The notes: generated by a model from the letters alone, not told the origin. 64,000 nt of DNA from JASLBX01 sp036373915 (GCA_036373915.1 DASUUU010000065.1:1-64000); one strand, 5' to 3'. Positions 15,988 to 25,350 are shown, counted from the stretch's first letter. Numbers and translations are program-made.

Positions 15988-17151
15988 GTGGGCGGCGAGG
16001 GCGACAGCGGCGACGTTCGCCGGCCTGGTAGAGCTGCGGTCATCGGCGTCCTCGTCACAGTAGGCGCGCTGGACGCGCTGACGATCTGGGGGCAGCACGC
16101 CACCCGGCCGGCGAACGGACGGTTGGGTCTGGACATCGCCGTCGCGATCACCGGCTGGCTGCTCTCGCCCGCTCTGCTGTGACGACCTGTCACCGGTACG
16201 GTCGCGTTGACGCTGCTGGTGGTGCTGTCGCCGGCTGCAACCCCGCCCGCCACACTAGGCGCATTCCAGGTCGCCCGGCGGCGGCCGTTTCGGGTCGCTG
16301 CCGCCGTCACGGTCGCGGGTATCACGGCTCACGCGGTGCTGGGTTGGTGGCGACCGGTGACCGGGTTGCCGTTCGGCTGGTGGCTGGTGCTGCTCACGCT
16401 CGGTTACGCGGCGCTGATCGGATGGGGTGCGCTGGCCCAGGCCCGGCATGCACTGATCATCTCGCTTCGGGAACGAGCCCGCCGCGCTGAGGAGGAGCGG
16501 GACAGGCGGCTGGCCGAGGTCAAGTACCTCGAGCGCACGCGGATCGCCCGTGAGATGCACGACGTGCTGGCACACCGGCTGTCCCTACTGGCCACGTACG
16601 CGGGCGCGCTGGAATACCGCCCGGACGCACCGGCGGAGAAGCTCGCACATGCCGCGAGCGTCATTCGGAGTGGAGCGCACCAGGCCCTCGAGGAGCTCCG
16701 CGATGTCATCGGAGTGCTTCGCGCAGAGGCCGCGGACGAGTTCGGCCAGCGTCCCCAGCCCGGGTTGGCCGACGTCCGGCGACTGGTCGCCGAATCGACC
16801 GATGCCGGCGCCGAGATCCACTTGTCGATCGAGCTACCCGAGCCCGCCAATGCACCGGCCACGAGCGGCCGGACCGCATACCGTATCGCGCAGGAGGGCC
16901 TGACCAACGCCCGCAAGCATGCAGCGGGAGAGCCGGTGCACATCGAGCTGTCCGGTCGCCCGGGCGAGGGGATCGTGATCGAGATCCGCAACCAGTTCCC
17001 CCACGGTGCTAAGGGCCCGGCCATTCCAGGAAGCGGCACCGGCCTGATCGGATTGGCCGAGCGGGTGCGGCTGGCAGGGGGACGGCTCGATCACGGCACG
17101 TCCGACGCCGGCGAGTTCCGCCTGCACGCCTGGCTACCATGGCCGGCGTGA
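15988..17151 (+). pseudogene. NarL-class sensor histidine kinase interrupted by in-frame TGA
   Basis: One frame encodes the whole kinase from GTG 15988 to TGA 17151, except for a TGA at 16180-16182. Before it lie two membrane spans (ending WLLSPALL); directly after it, in the same frame, RPVTGTVALTLLVVLSP continues the third span. The rest is intact: HisKA_3 with RIAREMHDVLAHRLS (phosphoacceptor His), and an ATPase domain with TAYRIAQEGLTNARKHA and GTGLIGLAERV. A Trp codon changed to TGA would explain the stop. Reinitiation at TTG 16207 could still make a kinase lacking the first spans, so this may be partly functional. Sequencing error is the other explanation. It partners the response regulator that overlaps its 3' end. 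Confidence 0.8.
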
Positions 17152-17834
17152 CGCGTCCGCTCCGCGTACTGCTGGTCGACGATGACGCCCTGGTCCGGGC
17201 CGGCCTGGCCATGATGCTCGACGGGACGGACGGCATCGCGGTGATCGGGGAAGCCGCCGACGGCGACGAGGTGCCGGCGGCCGCAGACCTGCACCGGCCC
17301 GACGTCGTGCTCATGGATTTGCGGATGCCTCGCGTCGACGGCATCACCGCCACGCGGCGCCTGCGTAGCCGGGGCGACGCGCCCGAGGTCATCGTCCTGA
17401 CCACCTTCGATACGGACCAGAACATCCTTCGCGCGCTTCGAGCGGGGGCGAGCGGGTTCCTGCTCAAGGACACCCCGCCGGCGCAGATCGTCCAGGCCAT
17501 CCATCGGGTGGCCGCGGGCGATCCGATGTTGTCGCCGCAGATCACCCGGCGGCTGATGGACCGGGCCGCTGCCCAGGCCGGCGATCAGGACAGGGCTCGC
17601 GCCGCCTTGTCCACACTCAGCCATCGCGAGCACGACGTGGTGGCCGCCGTGGCCGAAGGAAAGACCAATGCCGAGATCGCCGCCGAGCTTTACGTGAGCG
17701 TCGCCACCGTCAAGGCACACATCAGCCAGATCCTCCGCAAGCTCGGCCTGAACAACCGCACCCAGATCGCCCTTCTGGTCCACGACGCCGACCTCCCCGG
17801 CACGGGAACACCGCGGGGAACCGGCTCGGACTGA
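17139..17834 (+). CDS. NarL/FixJ-family response regulator
   Basis: This 231-residue two-domain regulator has a receiver with VLLVDDDALVR, phosphoacceptor Asp60 in VVLMDLRMPRVDG, Thr in VLTTF and Lys in FLLKD. It is followed by a LuxR-type helix-turn-helix (HREHDVVAAVAEGKTNAEIA, VATVKAHISQILRKL). It overlaps the 3' end of the interrupted kinase. ATG 17139 is used; GTG 17148, which makes a GTGA overlap with the kinase stop, is equally plausible. Its cognate kinase is probably impaired, so it may be phosphorylated by other kinases or be idle. The downstream MFS transporter is a likely target by proximity. Confidence 0.9.
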   Translation: MAGVTRPLRVLLVDDDALVRAGLAMMLDGTDGIAVIGEAADGDEVPAAADLHRPDVVLMDLRMPRVDGITATRRLRSRGDAPEVIVLTTFDTDQNILRALRAGASGFLLKDTPPAQIVQAIHRVAAGDPMLSPQITRRLMDRAAAQAGDQDRARAALSTLSHREHDVVAAVAEGKTNAEIAAELYVSVATVKAHISQILRKLGLNNRTQIALLVHDADLPGTGTPRGTGSD

Positions 17835-17923
17835 CCGGCGGTCGGGAATGCCCAGCTCCATCGGTGAGTTCTGAGGCGTCAGCAGGTCTAACGGTGTGCA
17901 GCTGCTGACGACAGGAGAAGACG

Positions 17924-19195
17924 ATGGCCGCGACGACACCGCGCCAGATCCAGCGCACCTATCTAGGGCTCTTGTTGGGCAACACGCTGGCCGCATCTCT
18001 CATCTGGGGTATCAACACGATCTTCCTTCTGGACGCCGGGCTGTCGAACCTCGAGGCGTTCGCCGCCAACGCGTTCTACACCGTCGGCATGGTCGTGTTC
18101 GAGGTTCCGACCGGGGTCGTAGCCGACACCGTCGGGCGACGCGCGTCGTACCTACTGGGCACCCTGACCCTGAGCGCTGCGACGTTGCTGTACGTGCTGC
18201 TGTGGCAGATGTCTGCACCGTTCTGGCAGTGGGCGGTGGCCTCGGTTCTCCTGGGTCTGGGTTACACCTTCTTCTCCGGCGCGGTCGAGGCCTGGCTGGT
18301 CGATGCGCTGACCGCCACCGGATACACCGGCCAGATGGAAACCGTGTTCGGGCGCGGGCAGGTCGTCACCGGCGTGGCGATGCTGTCGGGCTCGGTGGCC
18401 GGCGGCTTCGTGGCCCAGCAGGCGAGCCTCGGCACACCCTTCGTGCTGCGGGCCGCGATCCTGTTGGTGATGTTCGCCGTAGCGTGGCGGCTGATGCACG
18501 ACGTGGGTTTCACGCCGAACAAGGGCAGCCGTCCATTGGCAGAGATGCGGCGAATCGCCTCGGCGTCGATCGAGTACGGCTGGCGGGCGCCGGCCGTCAA
18601 GTGGGTCATGGTGCAGGCCGTGTTCACCGGCGGCGTGTCGTTCTACGTGTTCTACGCGTTGCAGCCCTTCCTGCTCGAGCTCTACGGTGACCCGGAGGCG
18701 TACCAGATCGCCGGTATCGTGGCGGCGATCGTGGCGGGCGCCCAAATCATCGGCGGCTTCGCCGCCCCGGTGGTGCGTCGCATGTTCCATCGCCGCACTT
18801 CCGCGCTGATCGTGGCCATCGGCGTGGGCGCCGCCGTGCTCGCCCTGATCGGAATCGTCGAGGACTTCCGGTTCGCCCTCGCCATGATCGTCATCTGGGG
18901 TTTGCTGTTCGCAGCGGCCACGCCCATCCGGCAGACCTACCTGAACGGCCTGATCCCGTCCCAGCAGCGGGCGACGGTCCTGTCGTTCGACTCGATGATC
19001 GGTTCCAGTGGCGGAATCGTGACCCAGCCGGCACTGGGTCGCGCTGCCGACGTCTGGGGCTACGGCCCGTCCTACGTGATCGGTGCGGGGATCTCGGCGC
19101 TTGCCCTGCCGTTCCTAGCGTTGGCCAGGCGGCAGAACGCTCCAGCGGATTACGCCGGGCCTGCTGTCGTCATCCGCACGGACGAACCGGCCTGA
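17924..19195 (+). CDS. Major facilitator superfamily transporter
   Basis: This 423-residue membrane protein has 12 predicted spans. The MFS loop 2-3 signature is GVVADTVGRRASYLLG, and a weaker matching loop lies in the second half (PALGRAADVWGYGPSYV). The FEVPTGVVAD segment is typical of a drug/proton antiporter-like group often found next to two-component systems. ATG 17924 follows AGGAGAAGACG. It lies 89 bases after the response regulator on the same strand. The substrate is unknown. Confidence 0.85.
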   Translation: MAATTPRQIQRTYLGLLLGNTLAASLIWGINTIFLLDAGLSNLEAFAANAFYTVGMVVFEVPTGVVADTVGRRASYLLGTLTLSAATLLYVLLWQMSAPFWQWAVASVLLGLGYTFFSGAVEAWLVDALTATGYTGQMETVFGRGQVVTGVAMLSGSVAGGFVAQQASLGTPFVLRAAILLVMFAVAWRLMHDVGFTPNKGSRPLAEMRRIASASIEYGWRAPAVKWVMVQAVFTGGVSFYVFYALQPFLLELYGDPEAYQIAGIVAAIVAGAQIIGGFAAPVVRRMFHRRTSALIVAIGVGAAVLALIGIVEDFRFALAMIVIWGLLFAAATPIRQTYLNGLIPSQQRATVLSFDSMIGSSGGIVTQPALGRAADVWGYGPSYVIGAGISALALPFLALARRQNAPADYAGPAVVIRTDEPA

Positions 19196-19337
19196 CTCCC
19201 CCTGCCCAAGGCACGAGCGGTGCTAACGTCCCACCTGACCTTCCCGGCGGGAATGGCGAGCGAAGTACTGCTACCTCCACGAAGGCGCAAAGCGACCGGA
19301 TGCTGCACGACCGAGAAACAGCAGCGGACGGGTAGGC

Positions 19338-20090
19338 ATGTCCACCCTCACCTGGATCCTGATCTTCGGCGTGCTGATGAGTGCCTTGGCGCTGGTCGGC
19401 AGCGTGACTCTCCTCCTGCCGGAGCGGACATTCGCCAGGCTGGTGCTGCCGTTGGTGGCGCTCGCGGCCGGCTCGCTACTTGGCGGCGCGCTGTTCCACA
19501 TGCTGCCGGAGTCGATCGACGCGCTCGGCAACGATGTGTCTGTCTACGGCCTGGTCGCCTTGGGTTTTGTTTCTTTCCTCGTACTCGAGCAGTTCCTGCA
19601 CTGGCACCACTGTCACCGGGCTGTCCATGACCGCCATCCCGTGGGCTACCTGATCCTGGTCGCCGATGGCCTGCACAACTTCATCGGTGGCCTGGCGGTC
19701 GGCAGCGCATTCATACTCGATTTCCGGCTGGGCGTGATCACGTGGGTGGTGGCCGCAGCGCACGAGATTCCTCAGGAACTCGGTGACTTCGGCCTGCTGG
19801 TCCATAGCGGCTGGAGTCGGGCGCACGCGCTCACGTACAACGTCGCATCGGCACTGACCTTCCTCGTCGGCGGCGTCACGGCGTACGCGTTGTCCGGGGC
19901 CGTGGACGTTGCCGTGCTGGTGCCGTTCGCGGCCGGAAACTTCATCTACATCGCTGCCGCGGACCTCATCCCTCAGTTCACCAGCCAGGAGAGGATGATG
20001 GACAAGCTCATGCACACCGCCAGTTTTGTCGCCGGTCTTGGTGCGCTGTATGTACTCGCCGAGATCGTCTCGGCCGGCACGACCCCCTGA
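19338..20090 (+). CDS. ZIP-family metal transporter
   Basis: This 250-residue protein has about eight spans and the ZIP metal-site helices: DGLHNFIGGLAVG in helix IV and AAAHEIPQELGDFGLL in helix V. These provide the His, Asn and Glu ligands of the binuclear site. A His-rich loop (WHHCHRAVHDRH) precedes helix IV and probably feeds metal to the channel. The likely role is import of zinc or another divalent ion across the cytoplasmic membrane. ATG 19338 follows GGGTAGGC. No Zur-type operator was identified in the short leader. Confidence 0.88.
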   Translation: MSTLTWILIFGVLMSALALVGSVTLLLPERTFARLVLPLVALAAGSLLGGALFHMLPESIDALGNDVSVYGLVALGFVSFLVLEQFLHWHHCHRAVHDRHPVGYLILVADGLHNFIGGLAVGSAFILDFRLGVITWVVAAAHEIPQELGDFGLLVHSGWSRAHALTYNVASALTFLVGGVTAYALSGAVDVAVLVPFAAGNFIYIAAADLIPQFTSQERMMDKLMHTASFVAGLGALYVLAEIVSAGTTP

Positions 20091-20118
20091 CCGGACGAAT
20101 GTCGGTTACATGTGCCGG

Positions 20119-20328
20119 CTACCGGTCCGCGGGGGCCACTGTCGTACGTTCACGCACTCGGTCGTAGATGCGGACGACGTCCTCGAATCGTGGCGGGACC
20201 GCCAGCGGCGACTCGGTGACGACGAGGTTGTCGACCAATATGCTGTACGTGGTCCCGTCGTCCCCGGCATGTTCGAGAACGTCCACTTTGTGCCGGCCGA
20301 AGTGGTAGGTCTCGAGAACTCGCTCCAT
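20119..20328 (-). CDS. Small conserved-looking protein of unknown function (69 aa)
   Basis: The predicted peptide begins MERVLETYHFGRHKVDVLE and is an acidic/basic mix with a ...VDNLVVTESPLAVPPRFEDVVRIYDRV core, compatible with a small alpha/beta domain. A GGGAGGA site abuts the ATG pair at 20331 and 20328; I prefer the second because of spacing. The longer frame up to 20463 is rejected since it runs into the stress-protein gene. It follows the universal stress protein on the same strand, so the two are probably cotranscribed. No family is recognised. Confidence 0.55.
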   Translation of the reverse strand: MERVLETYHFGRHKVDVLEHAGDDGTTYSILVDNLVVTESPLAVPPRFEDVVRIYDRVRERTTVAPADR

Positions 20329-20362
20329 CATTCCTCCCGATTCTGGAAGGCCCGACCTACGG

Positions 20363-20806
20363 CTAGACGTGCGTCGTTCTGCGCACGACGACGACCGGAC
20401 ATGCGGCGTGGTGAATGCAGTAAGAAGCAACGGTTCCGAGATGTACCCCCGGCAGTTCGCCATGCCCGTGGCGGCCGATGACTAGCAGGTCGGCCTTCTC
20501 CGCCTCGTTGACCAGCACGCGAGCCGGCCGATCCTGGACGAGCTGAGTCACCACGGGGACGCCTGGGTCTGGCCCCAGCGCGTCGCGGACCGACCGCTGC
20601 AATGTCTCCTCGGCATCCCGCGCGTAATCTGCCTCGGTATAGGTCGGAGAAAGGACGATGGTCGCGGGCACGTCCCAGCCCGTCACGACGCGCAGCTTCC
20701 CACCCGTGAGCGACGCGTGATGGGCGGCCCATCGCAGCGCTTGCAGGCTGTCCTCGGAGCCGTCAACACCGACGACTATCGTAGGGGACGCGTTCGAGTC
20801 GGACAT
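20363..20806 (-). CDS. Universal stress protein (UspA family)
   Basis: This 147-residue single Usp domain starts with IVVGVDGSEDSLQALRWA. It ends with the ATP-binding signature G-2x-G-9x-G-T, seen as GRHGHGELPGVHLGT, then HHAACPVVVVR. It is cytosolic and ATP-binding; such proteins promote survival under energy or redox stress. ATG 20806 follows GAGGAGTGGCAG. The small downstream gene starts 35 bases after its stop. Confidence 0.9.
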   Translation of the reverse strand: MSDSNASPTIVVGVDGSEDSLQALRWAAHHASLTGGKLRVVTGWDVPATIVLSPTYTEADYARDAEETLQRSVRDALGPDPGVPVVTQLVQDRPARVLVNEAEKADLLVIGRHGHGELPGVHLGTVASYCIHHAACPVVVVRRTTHV

Positions 20807-20977
20807 CTGCCACTCCTCTCATCGTCCTGGCCGGCTGCTGATCGCCTTGCGACGTTGCAGCGAATCCAGGCATAAGCCTCACTTCTACGTTCTCCCCTTC
20901 CGTTGACCGGTGGCTAGAGGAGAGTGTCGGTCCCGATAGAGGCGAACGTCTGCGCCGGCGAGAACGGTCGGCAGAGG

Positions 20978-22072
20978 TTATGGCGTCGCCACCGTGATGC
21001 CGGGCTGGGACGGCACACCAACACCATCCATCTCCGCCAGCACCTGTGCAATTGCATCCAACCCGACTCGCCTGGTGACGAGTCGATCCGGGCGGAGGGC
21101 ACCGGTCTCGACAGCGGCGAGCATCTGCGGGTAGGCGTGAGCGGCCATACCGTGGCTGCCCACTATCTCCAGTTCCGTAGCGATCACCAGATCCATCGGA
21201 ATCGGTGGCAGCCCGAGAGCGGGTGGCAGCAGCCCGACCTGCACGTGCCGCCCCCGGCGGGCCAGTGAATGAACCGACGCTGCGCACGTGCTCAGACTGC
21301 CCACGGCGTCGATCGACAGGCTGGCGCCGCCACCGGTCGCATCGCGCACCGCGGCACCGACCAGGACCGCGCCGGCCGCGATATCGCCGGCCTCTGCCAC
21401 ATCCGCCGGGCCTGCGACGGTTGACGGGTTGATCGTCAGCTCAGCCCCCAACTCCACCGCGAGGGCGAGCGCATCGGGCGAGACGTCCACGGCAACGGTG
21501 CGAGCACCGGATGCCGCGGCGATCATCACCGCAGACAGGCCGACACCCCCACAGCCGAATACAGCGACCCATTTCCCCGGAGCCGGGCGGCCTTGCTGCA
21601 CCACCGCCCGGAACGCCGTGGCGAACCGGCAGCCGAGAGCCGCGGCGCTGATCGTGTCCACGGTGTCTGGAAGCCGGACGAGGTTAACGTCGGCGTGTCG
21701 GACGACCACGTACTCGGCGAACGAGCCGTCGTGGGTGAAACCTGGCTGTGTCTGGCGTTCGCACACCTGCTGGTCGCCTCGCGCACATGGGCCGCACGTC
21801 CCGCACCCGCACACGAACGGTGCGGTGACCCGCTCGCCGCCTCGCCACAGCCGAACCGATCGCCCCACCGCGTGGACCACACCGGCGAACTCGTGTCCGG
21901 GGACGTGCGGCAGCGTGATGTCAGGATCGTGGCCGTGCCAGCCGTGCCAGTCACTCCGGCATATGCCGGTGGCCTCGACCCGGACGACGGCGCCGTCGTC
22001 GGGAGGTTCCGGCTCGGCAAGGTCGACAAGATCGAGCGGACCTCCGTAGGTCTGGAACTGCACGGCTCTCAT
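20978..22072 (-). CDS. Zinc-dependent alcohol dehydrogenase
   Basis: This 364-residue medium-chain dehydrogenase has catalytic-zinc ligands in ICRSDWHGW and PHVPGHEFAGVV, structural-zinc Cys in CGCGTCGPCARGDQQVC, and the NAD(P) loop VFGCGGVGLSAVM. Trimming to ATG 22072 (MRAVQFQTYG) removes 44 residues of atypical arginine-rich N terminus. It belongs to the zinc alcohol dehydrogenase/threonine-dehydrogenase-like group; the exact alcohol substrate is unknown. It is 53 bases downstream of the barrel-membrane fusion gene on the same strand. Confidence 0.87.
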   Translation of the reverse strand: MRAVQFQTYGGPLDLVDLAEPEPPDDGAVVRVEATGICRSDWHGWHGHDPDITLPHVPGHEFAGVVHAVGRSVRLWRGGERVTAPFVCGCGTCGPCARGDQQVCERQTQPGFTHDGSFAEYVVVRHADVNLVRLPDTVDTISAAALGCRFATAFRAVVQQGRPAPGKWVAVFGCGGVGLSAVMIAAASGARTVAVDVSPDALALAVELGAELTINPSTVAGPADVAEAGDIAAGAVLVGAAVRDATGGGASLSIDAVGSLSTCAASVHSLARRGRHVQVGLLPPALGLPPIPMDLVIATELEIVGSHGMAAHAYPQMLAAVETGALRPDRLVTRRVGLDAIAQVLAEMDGVGVPSQPGITVATP

Positions 22073-22125
22073 CCGGCTGAGCCTACGGCCGACGCCGGGC
22101 CGGATCGATTGGCGCCGAGCGCGGG

Positions 22126-24024
22126 CTAGACCGCGAACATGCCGTCGATCACCAGCTGGGCAGCGGCCACGACGAGCATGGCTGCCGCCAGCCGGCCGGC
22201 CCACCCGAGCACTCGACCGGCCACACCGTCGGTGCCGACGAAGGCCGCCAACACACTGAGTGTGCCGACGGCGACCGCCAGAGCCGCGGCGACAAGGGCG
22301 GCACCATGGTCGGCGAAAGCGCTGACCGCCAGCACGATGAGTCCGGCGTTCGCGACCATCGGCACCGCCACGGGGACGAGAGCGGCCCGCGGGCCCGGTA
22401 GCGCCGGCTCCGGCGACGGGGGCTTGCGCACGAGGGCGGCGATGCCGACGACGGCCGCAACAACTCCGGCGGCTATGCGTAGGGACGCGTCGCTGACGTC
22501 GAGGGCATCAAGAACAAGCCCACCGCCGAAACCTGCTCCCACCGCGATGGCCGCGCCCACGATCCCTCCGAGCGCGGCGACTCCCGTCACGATGCGGGCT
22601 GACCGCTCGCCGCGAGGAAGCGCCCGCACCAATCGGAAGGGGTTGACCGCTGCGAACAATGCCGCCGCCCACAACCAGGCTGACGGCGCCACGGACGATC
22701 CCGAGCCGCCCGGATCTTCGCTCCCCTCCAGCACCGGGATGGTCCGCAAGAGCGCGGACAGCGCATGCTGCTGATCATCCATCCGGGTCTCACCGTCGAT
22801 GAGCCACGCGCCCCGAACCCGCGCCGGCTCGCGGTACTCATCGGCCCGCGATTCATCCAGCTGCGCATCCACCGCCAGGCCGGCCAGGCAGGTAGCCCGC
22901 TCGGTGAGCGGACCGCGGACGTCCGCGAGCCTCTGGTCGGCGTGCGACACCAGCCACAGCCCGGTGAGCGCTTCACCGATCACGCCGTAGCCGCCGCCGC
23001 GAGGAACGTGCGTGCCGCGCGCGGCCACCCCCCACGGCCCGGCCTGCTGGCTCACCCAGCGCACCTGAGCACCGAACAGCCCGGCCTGCCGGCGTGCGTA
23101 GGCCAACTCGTCGTCGGTGAGCGGACGGTCGCCCGCGCGGTCCTCGGCGGCCACCGTCTCTGCGAGCCCGTACGCGGCCCAGTGATCAGGTAGTGGTGGC
23201 CAGTAGCCTTCCGCATCGTCGCGACGCGTCGAGACGTACGAACCGACCCGGTCGGCCGCCTCGGCCCACGGGCCGTCGGGGAAGAGCAGGCGCAGCCGCG
23301 CCAACGCCCAGTACGCCTCACCGGTGTAATACCGCGAGTACTCTCCGGGGGCGGGCTCGCCCGACGAGGTGTCGTAGTAGGCGAGGACCGCACCGGAGTC
23401 TTCCATTTGGGCGACGAGGAACCTGCCGAGCCCTTCCAGGAGTTCGTCGAACTGATCGTCGTTCGTGGCGATCCGCCGCTCGGCGAGGGCGGCGACGAGC
23501 AGAGCCGTCGCCCCCACAGGTGCCCGTCTACCGTCGATGACCGCCGACCAGCCGTCACGTTCGACGAGCTGTCCAGTCGCCCACTCCAGTCCATGCTCCG
23601 CGGTTTCCATGGCATTCGGGATGCCTGCTGCTGCCGCTTGATAGAGGCTCAGCTGGACGCCCATGTGCCGCACGACGTTGTAGTCGGCACTGACCGAAGC
23701 GGTGTCGGCGTCGTACAGGTAGAGCCAGGTGCCGTCGGGCCGTTGGTTGCGGGTAAACCAGTCGGCTGCTTCGATGGCCGCGCCCCGCAACTCTGCCGAT
23801 GTCGGCGTGGGGCAGTGCTCCGGCGGCGCGAGCACACCGAACACGCCGACTGCGACCGCTCCCAGGACGAACATCGCCACGGCCAATCGCCGTCGGACCC
23901 CACCGCGCCAGGTTTTGATCACGGCCCACAGAGTACGCACGAATGTCGGGCTCGGCTCGTCGGACAGGTTCGCACCGCCGCGTCTCGCCACTGCGCCGAA
24001 GTTCGGCGCTACGGCCCTTGACAC
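22126..24024 (-). CDS. Predicted extracytoplasmic alpha/alpha-barrel domain fused to MarC-like membrane domain
   Basis: This 632-residue protein has an N-terminal membrane anchor (RRRLAVAMFVLGAVAVGVFG). A region of about 400 residues follows with helical-hairpin barrel character (WFTRNQRPDGTWLYLYD, GYGVIGEALTGLWLV, Trp/Tyr-rich repeats), as in six-hairpin glycosidase or terpene-cyclase-like folds. Six C-terminal spans begin WLWAAALFAAVNPFRLVRAL and include LRIAAGVVAAVVGIAAL and VPVAVPMVANAGLIV. That pattern recalls MarC-family proteins (NP in helix 1, P-A-P region in helix 4). The barrel would face outside the membrane. GTG 24024 is the annotated start, but the first 30 residues are uncertain. 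I cannot assign an enzymatic activity. Confidence 0.7.
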   Translation of the reverse strand: MSRAVAPNFGAVARRGGANLSDEPSPTFVRTLWAVIKTWRGGVRRRLAVAMFVLGAVAVGVFGVLAPPEHCPTPTSAELRGAAIEAADWFTRNQRPDGTWLYLYDADTASVSADYNVVRHMGVQLSLYQAAAAGIPNAMETAEHGLEWATGQLVERDGWSAVIDGRRAPVGATALLVAALAERRIATNDDQFDELLEGLGRFLVAQMEDSGAVLAYYDTSSGEPAPGEYSRYYTGEAYWALARLRLLFPDGPWAEAADRVGSYVSTRRDDAEGYWPPLPDHWAAYGLAETVAAEDRAGDRPLTDDELAYARRQAGLFGAQVRWVSQQAGPWGVAARGTHVPRGGGYGVIGEALTGLWLVSHADQRLADVRGPLTERATCLAGLAVDAQLDESRADEYREPARVRGAWLIDGETRMDDQQHALSALLRTIPVLEGSEDPGGSGSSVAPSAWLWAAALFAAVNPFRLVRALPRGERSARIVTGVAALGGIVGAAIAVGAGFGGGLVLDALDVSDASLRIAAGVVAAVVGIAALVRKPPSPEPALPGPRAALVPVAVPMVANAGLIVLAVSAFADHGAALVAAALAVAVGTLSVLAAFVGTDGVAGRVLGWAGRLAAAMLVVAAAQLVIDGMFAV

Positions 24025-24108
24025 CGGGACTTTGTGCCCTATCGACCCTGACTCATCGGGGGCGAAGGTCTATTGGCACGTGAGCGATGACACGAAGGGC
24101 TTGACCTC

Positions 24109-24744
24109 ATGACCACTCACACCGAGGACCAGGTGACCGGCTACGAGGGCACCACGCGGCGGGTAGGCGACCCTACTTCGAACCGCCCCTGGTACACGCT
24201 GGTGCTGGGCGCCGCACTCGTCGGCATGATCAGCGCCGGTTGGCAGCTAGTGGAGCGAATAGCCACGGCCGAGAACGCCGACGCCGGCTCCGTGTGTGAC
24301 TTCAACGCGGTCCTGTCGTGCTCGAGCGTATTCACCCAGTGGCAGTCATCAGCGCTCGGCGTCCCCAACACGCTGGTGAGCCTTCCGGTGTTCGCCGCGT
24401 TCGCTGCTACCGCCGTGGCCGGCATCCTGGGATCGCGGTTCGTCAGGCCATATCTGGCCGCGCTGCTGGGCTTGTCACTGTTCATGGCCGGGTTCGCCAC
24501 GTGGTACAGCTTCCAGACCGGTTTCGTGATGGGTGCGATGTGCATGTTCTGCACGATCGGCTCGGCCGCCGTTCTGACGGCCGGAATCGGCGTTACACGA
24601 GTGGCGGCGGCGGGGCGGGCGTTCGGCGACGGACGGGCGGGCCGGGCGCTGGACCTCCTGGTCAGCTCCAAGTCCGACCTGATCGCCTGGTCCGGGCTCA
24701 TCCTGATCAACGCCGGCATGATCTATTTCGGTCTGGCGTTCTAG
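24109..24744 (+). CDS. VKOR-family thiol oxidoreductase
   Basis: This 211-residue polytopic protein is a vitamin K epoxide reductase homologue. It has the loop Cys pair Cys63 and Cys71 (VCDFNAVLSCSSVF) and the membrane active-site CMFC (Cys145, Cys148). Four to five spans are visible. Bacterial VKOR reoxidises a periplasmic DsbA-like protein with quinone as electron acceptor, driving disulfide formation in exported proteins. No thioredoxin or DsbA gene lies in the window, so the partner is elsewhere. The short leader contains TATTGGCACG but no certain promoter. Confidence 0.9.
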   Translation: MTTHTEDQVTGYEGTTRRVGDPTSNRPWYTLVLGAALVGMISAGWQLVERIATAENADAGSVCDFNAVLSCSSVFTQWQSSALGVPNTLVSLPVFAAFAATAVAGILGSRFVRPYLAALLGLSLFMAGFATWYSFQTGFVMGAMCMFCTIGSAAVLTAGIGVTRVAAAGRAFGDGRAGRALDLLVSSKSDLIAWSGLILINAGMIYFGLAF

Positions 24745-24943
24745 CGTCGCTAAGCATCGTCGCCGCCAGTTCGGCGTACTTGCACACCCGCCGGGCGATC
24801 CAGTCCGCCGTGGTGCGATCCCACCATGGCTCCGGCGTAAGGACCGTGACCGATAGGCCGGGCAGCAGAGCGCCCGACTCGTAATCCCGGCTCGACGTGC
24901 CGTCGGTCGAGCCGGGGCTCGAGGCGAACGTCGAGTACGGCGC
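24745..24943 (-). pseudogene. Remnant of a DUF6098-like gene
   Basis: On the minus strand an open stretch starts just after a TGA at 24946-24944 and lacks any start codon in a suitable place. It reads ...SRDYESGALLPGLSVTVL followed by TPEPWWDRTTADWIARRVC and KYAELA. That matches, from memory, the core of DUF6098 proteins (DYESG...LPGLSV...PEPWW...W-A-R-VCKY). The N-terminal part and everything after the KYAELA region are missing, and the frame then runs into the end of the VKOR gene. It is therefore a decayed fragment of about 60 codons rather than a working gene. Confidence 0.45.
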
Positions 24944-24984
24944 TCACCGTTGCCCGGGCGCCGAACAACTGCTTGTCTTCCCCT

Positions 24985-25275
24985 ATGGAGCCGATCCGGT
25001 TCACCGGGCTGATCCGCTACTGGAACCCCGACAAGGCAAGCGGCCTGGCAGTCACCGACATACCCACCGATCACGTCGCCGCATTGGGCGGACTGAAGCA
25101 ACAGCGCGTACGCGGACGCATCGCAGGCGCCGATTTCGCGTCGAACGTCATGCCCGCAGGCGGTGGCAAGCTGGCACTCAGCGTCAGCAAGGCCATGATG
25201 AAGGCGGCGAACATCGCGGTCGGCGACACGACCGAGATCGAGATCCACGCCGCAGGCCCCGACTCAGGGGACTGA
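24985..25275 (+). CDS. DUF1905 family protein
   Basis: This 96-residue protein has the DUF1905 pattern: FTGLIRYWNPDKASGLAVTDIP near the start, the RVRGRI strand in the middle, and GGGKLALSVSKAMMKAANIAVGD towards the end. It is a small beta-barrel-like cytosolic domain of unknown role, sometimes fused to YdeI-type domains. ATG 24985 is chosen over TTG 24973; there is no Shine-Dalgarno site, so a leaderless or weakly translated message is possible. Confidence 0.75.
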   Translation: MEPIRFTGLIRYWNPDKASGLAVTDIPTDHVAALGGLKQQRVRGRIAGADFASNVMPAGGGKLALSVSKAMMKAANIAVGDTTEIEIHAAGPDSGD

Positions 25276-25350
25276 CCGGCGGCGGAGTCGACTGGCGGCC
25301 TTCGCTGGACCATCACCCTGAAGGGCGGATTCGGTGGGACCGCACGGCCG

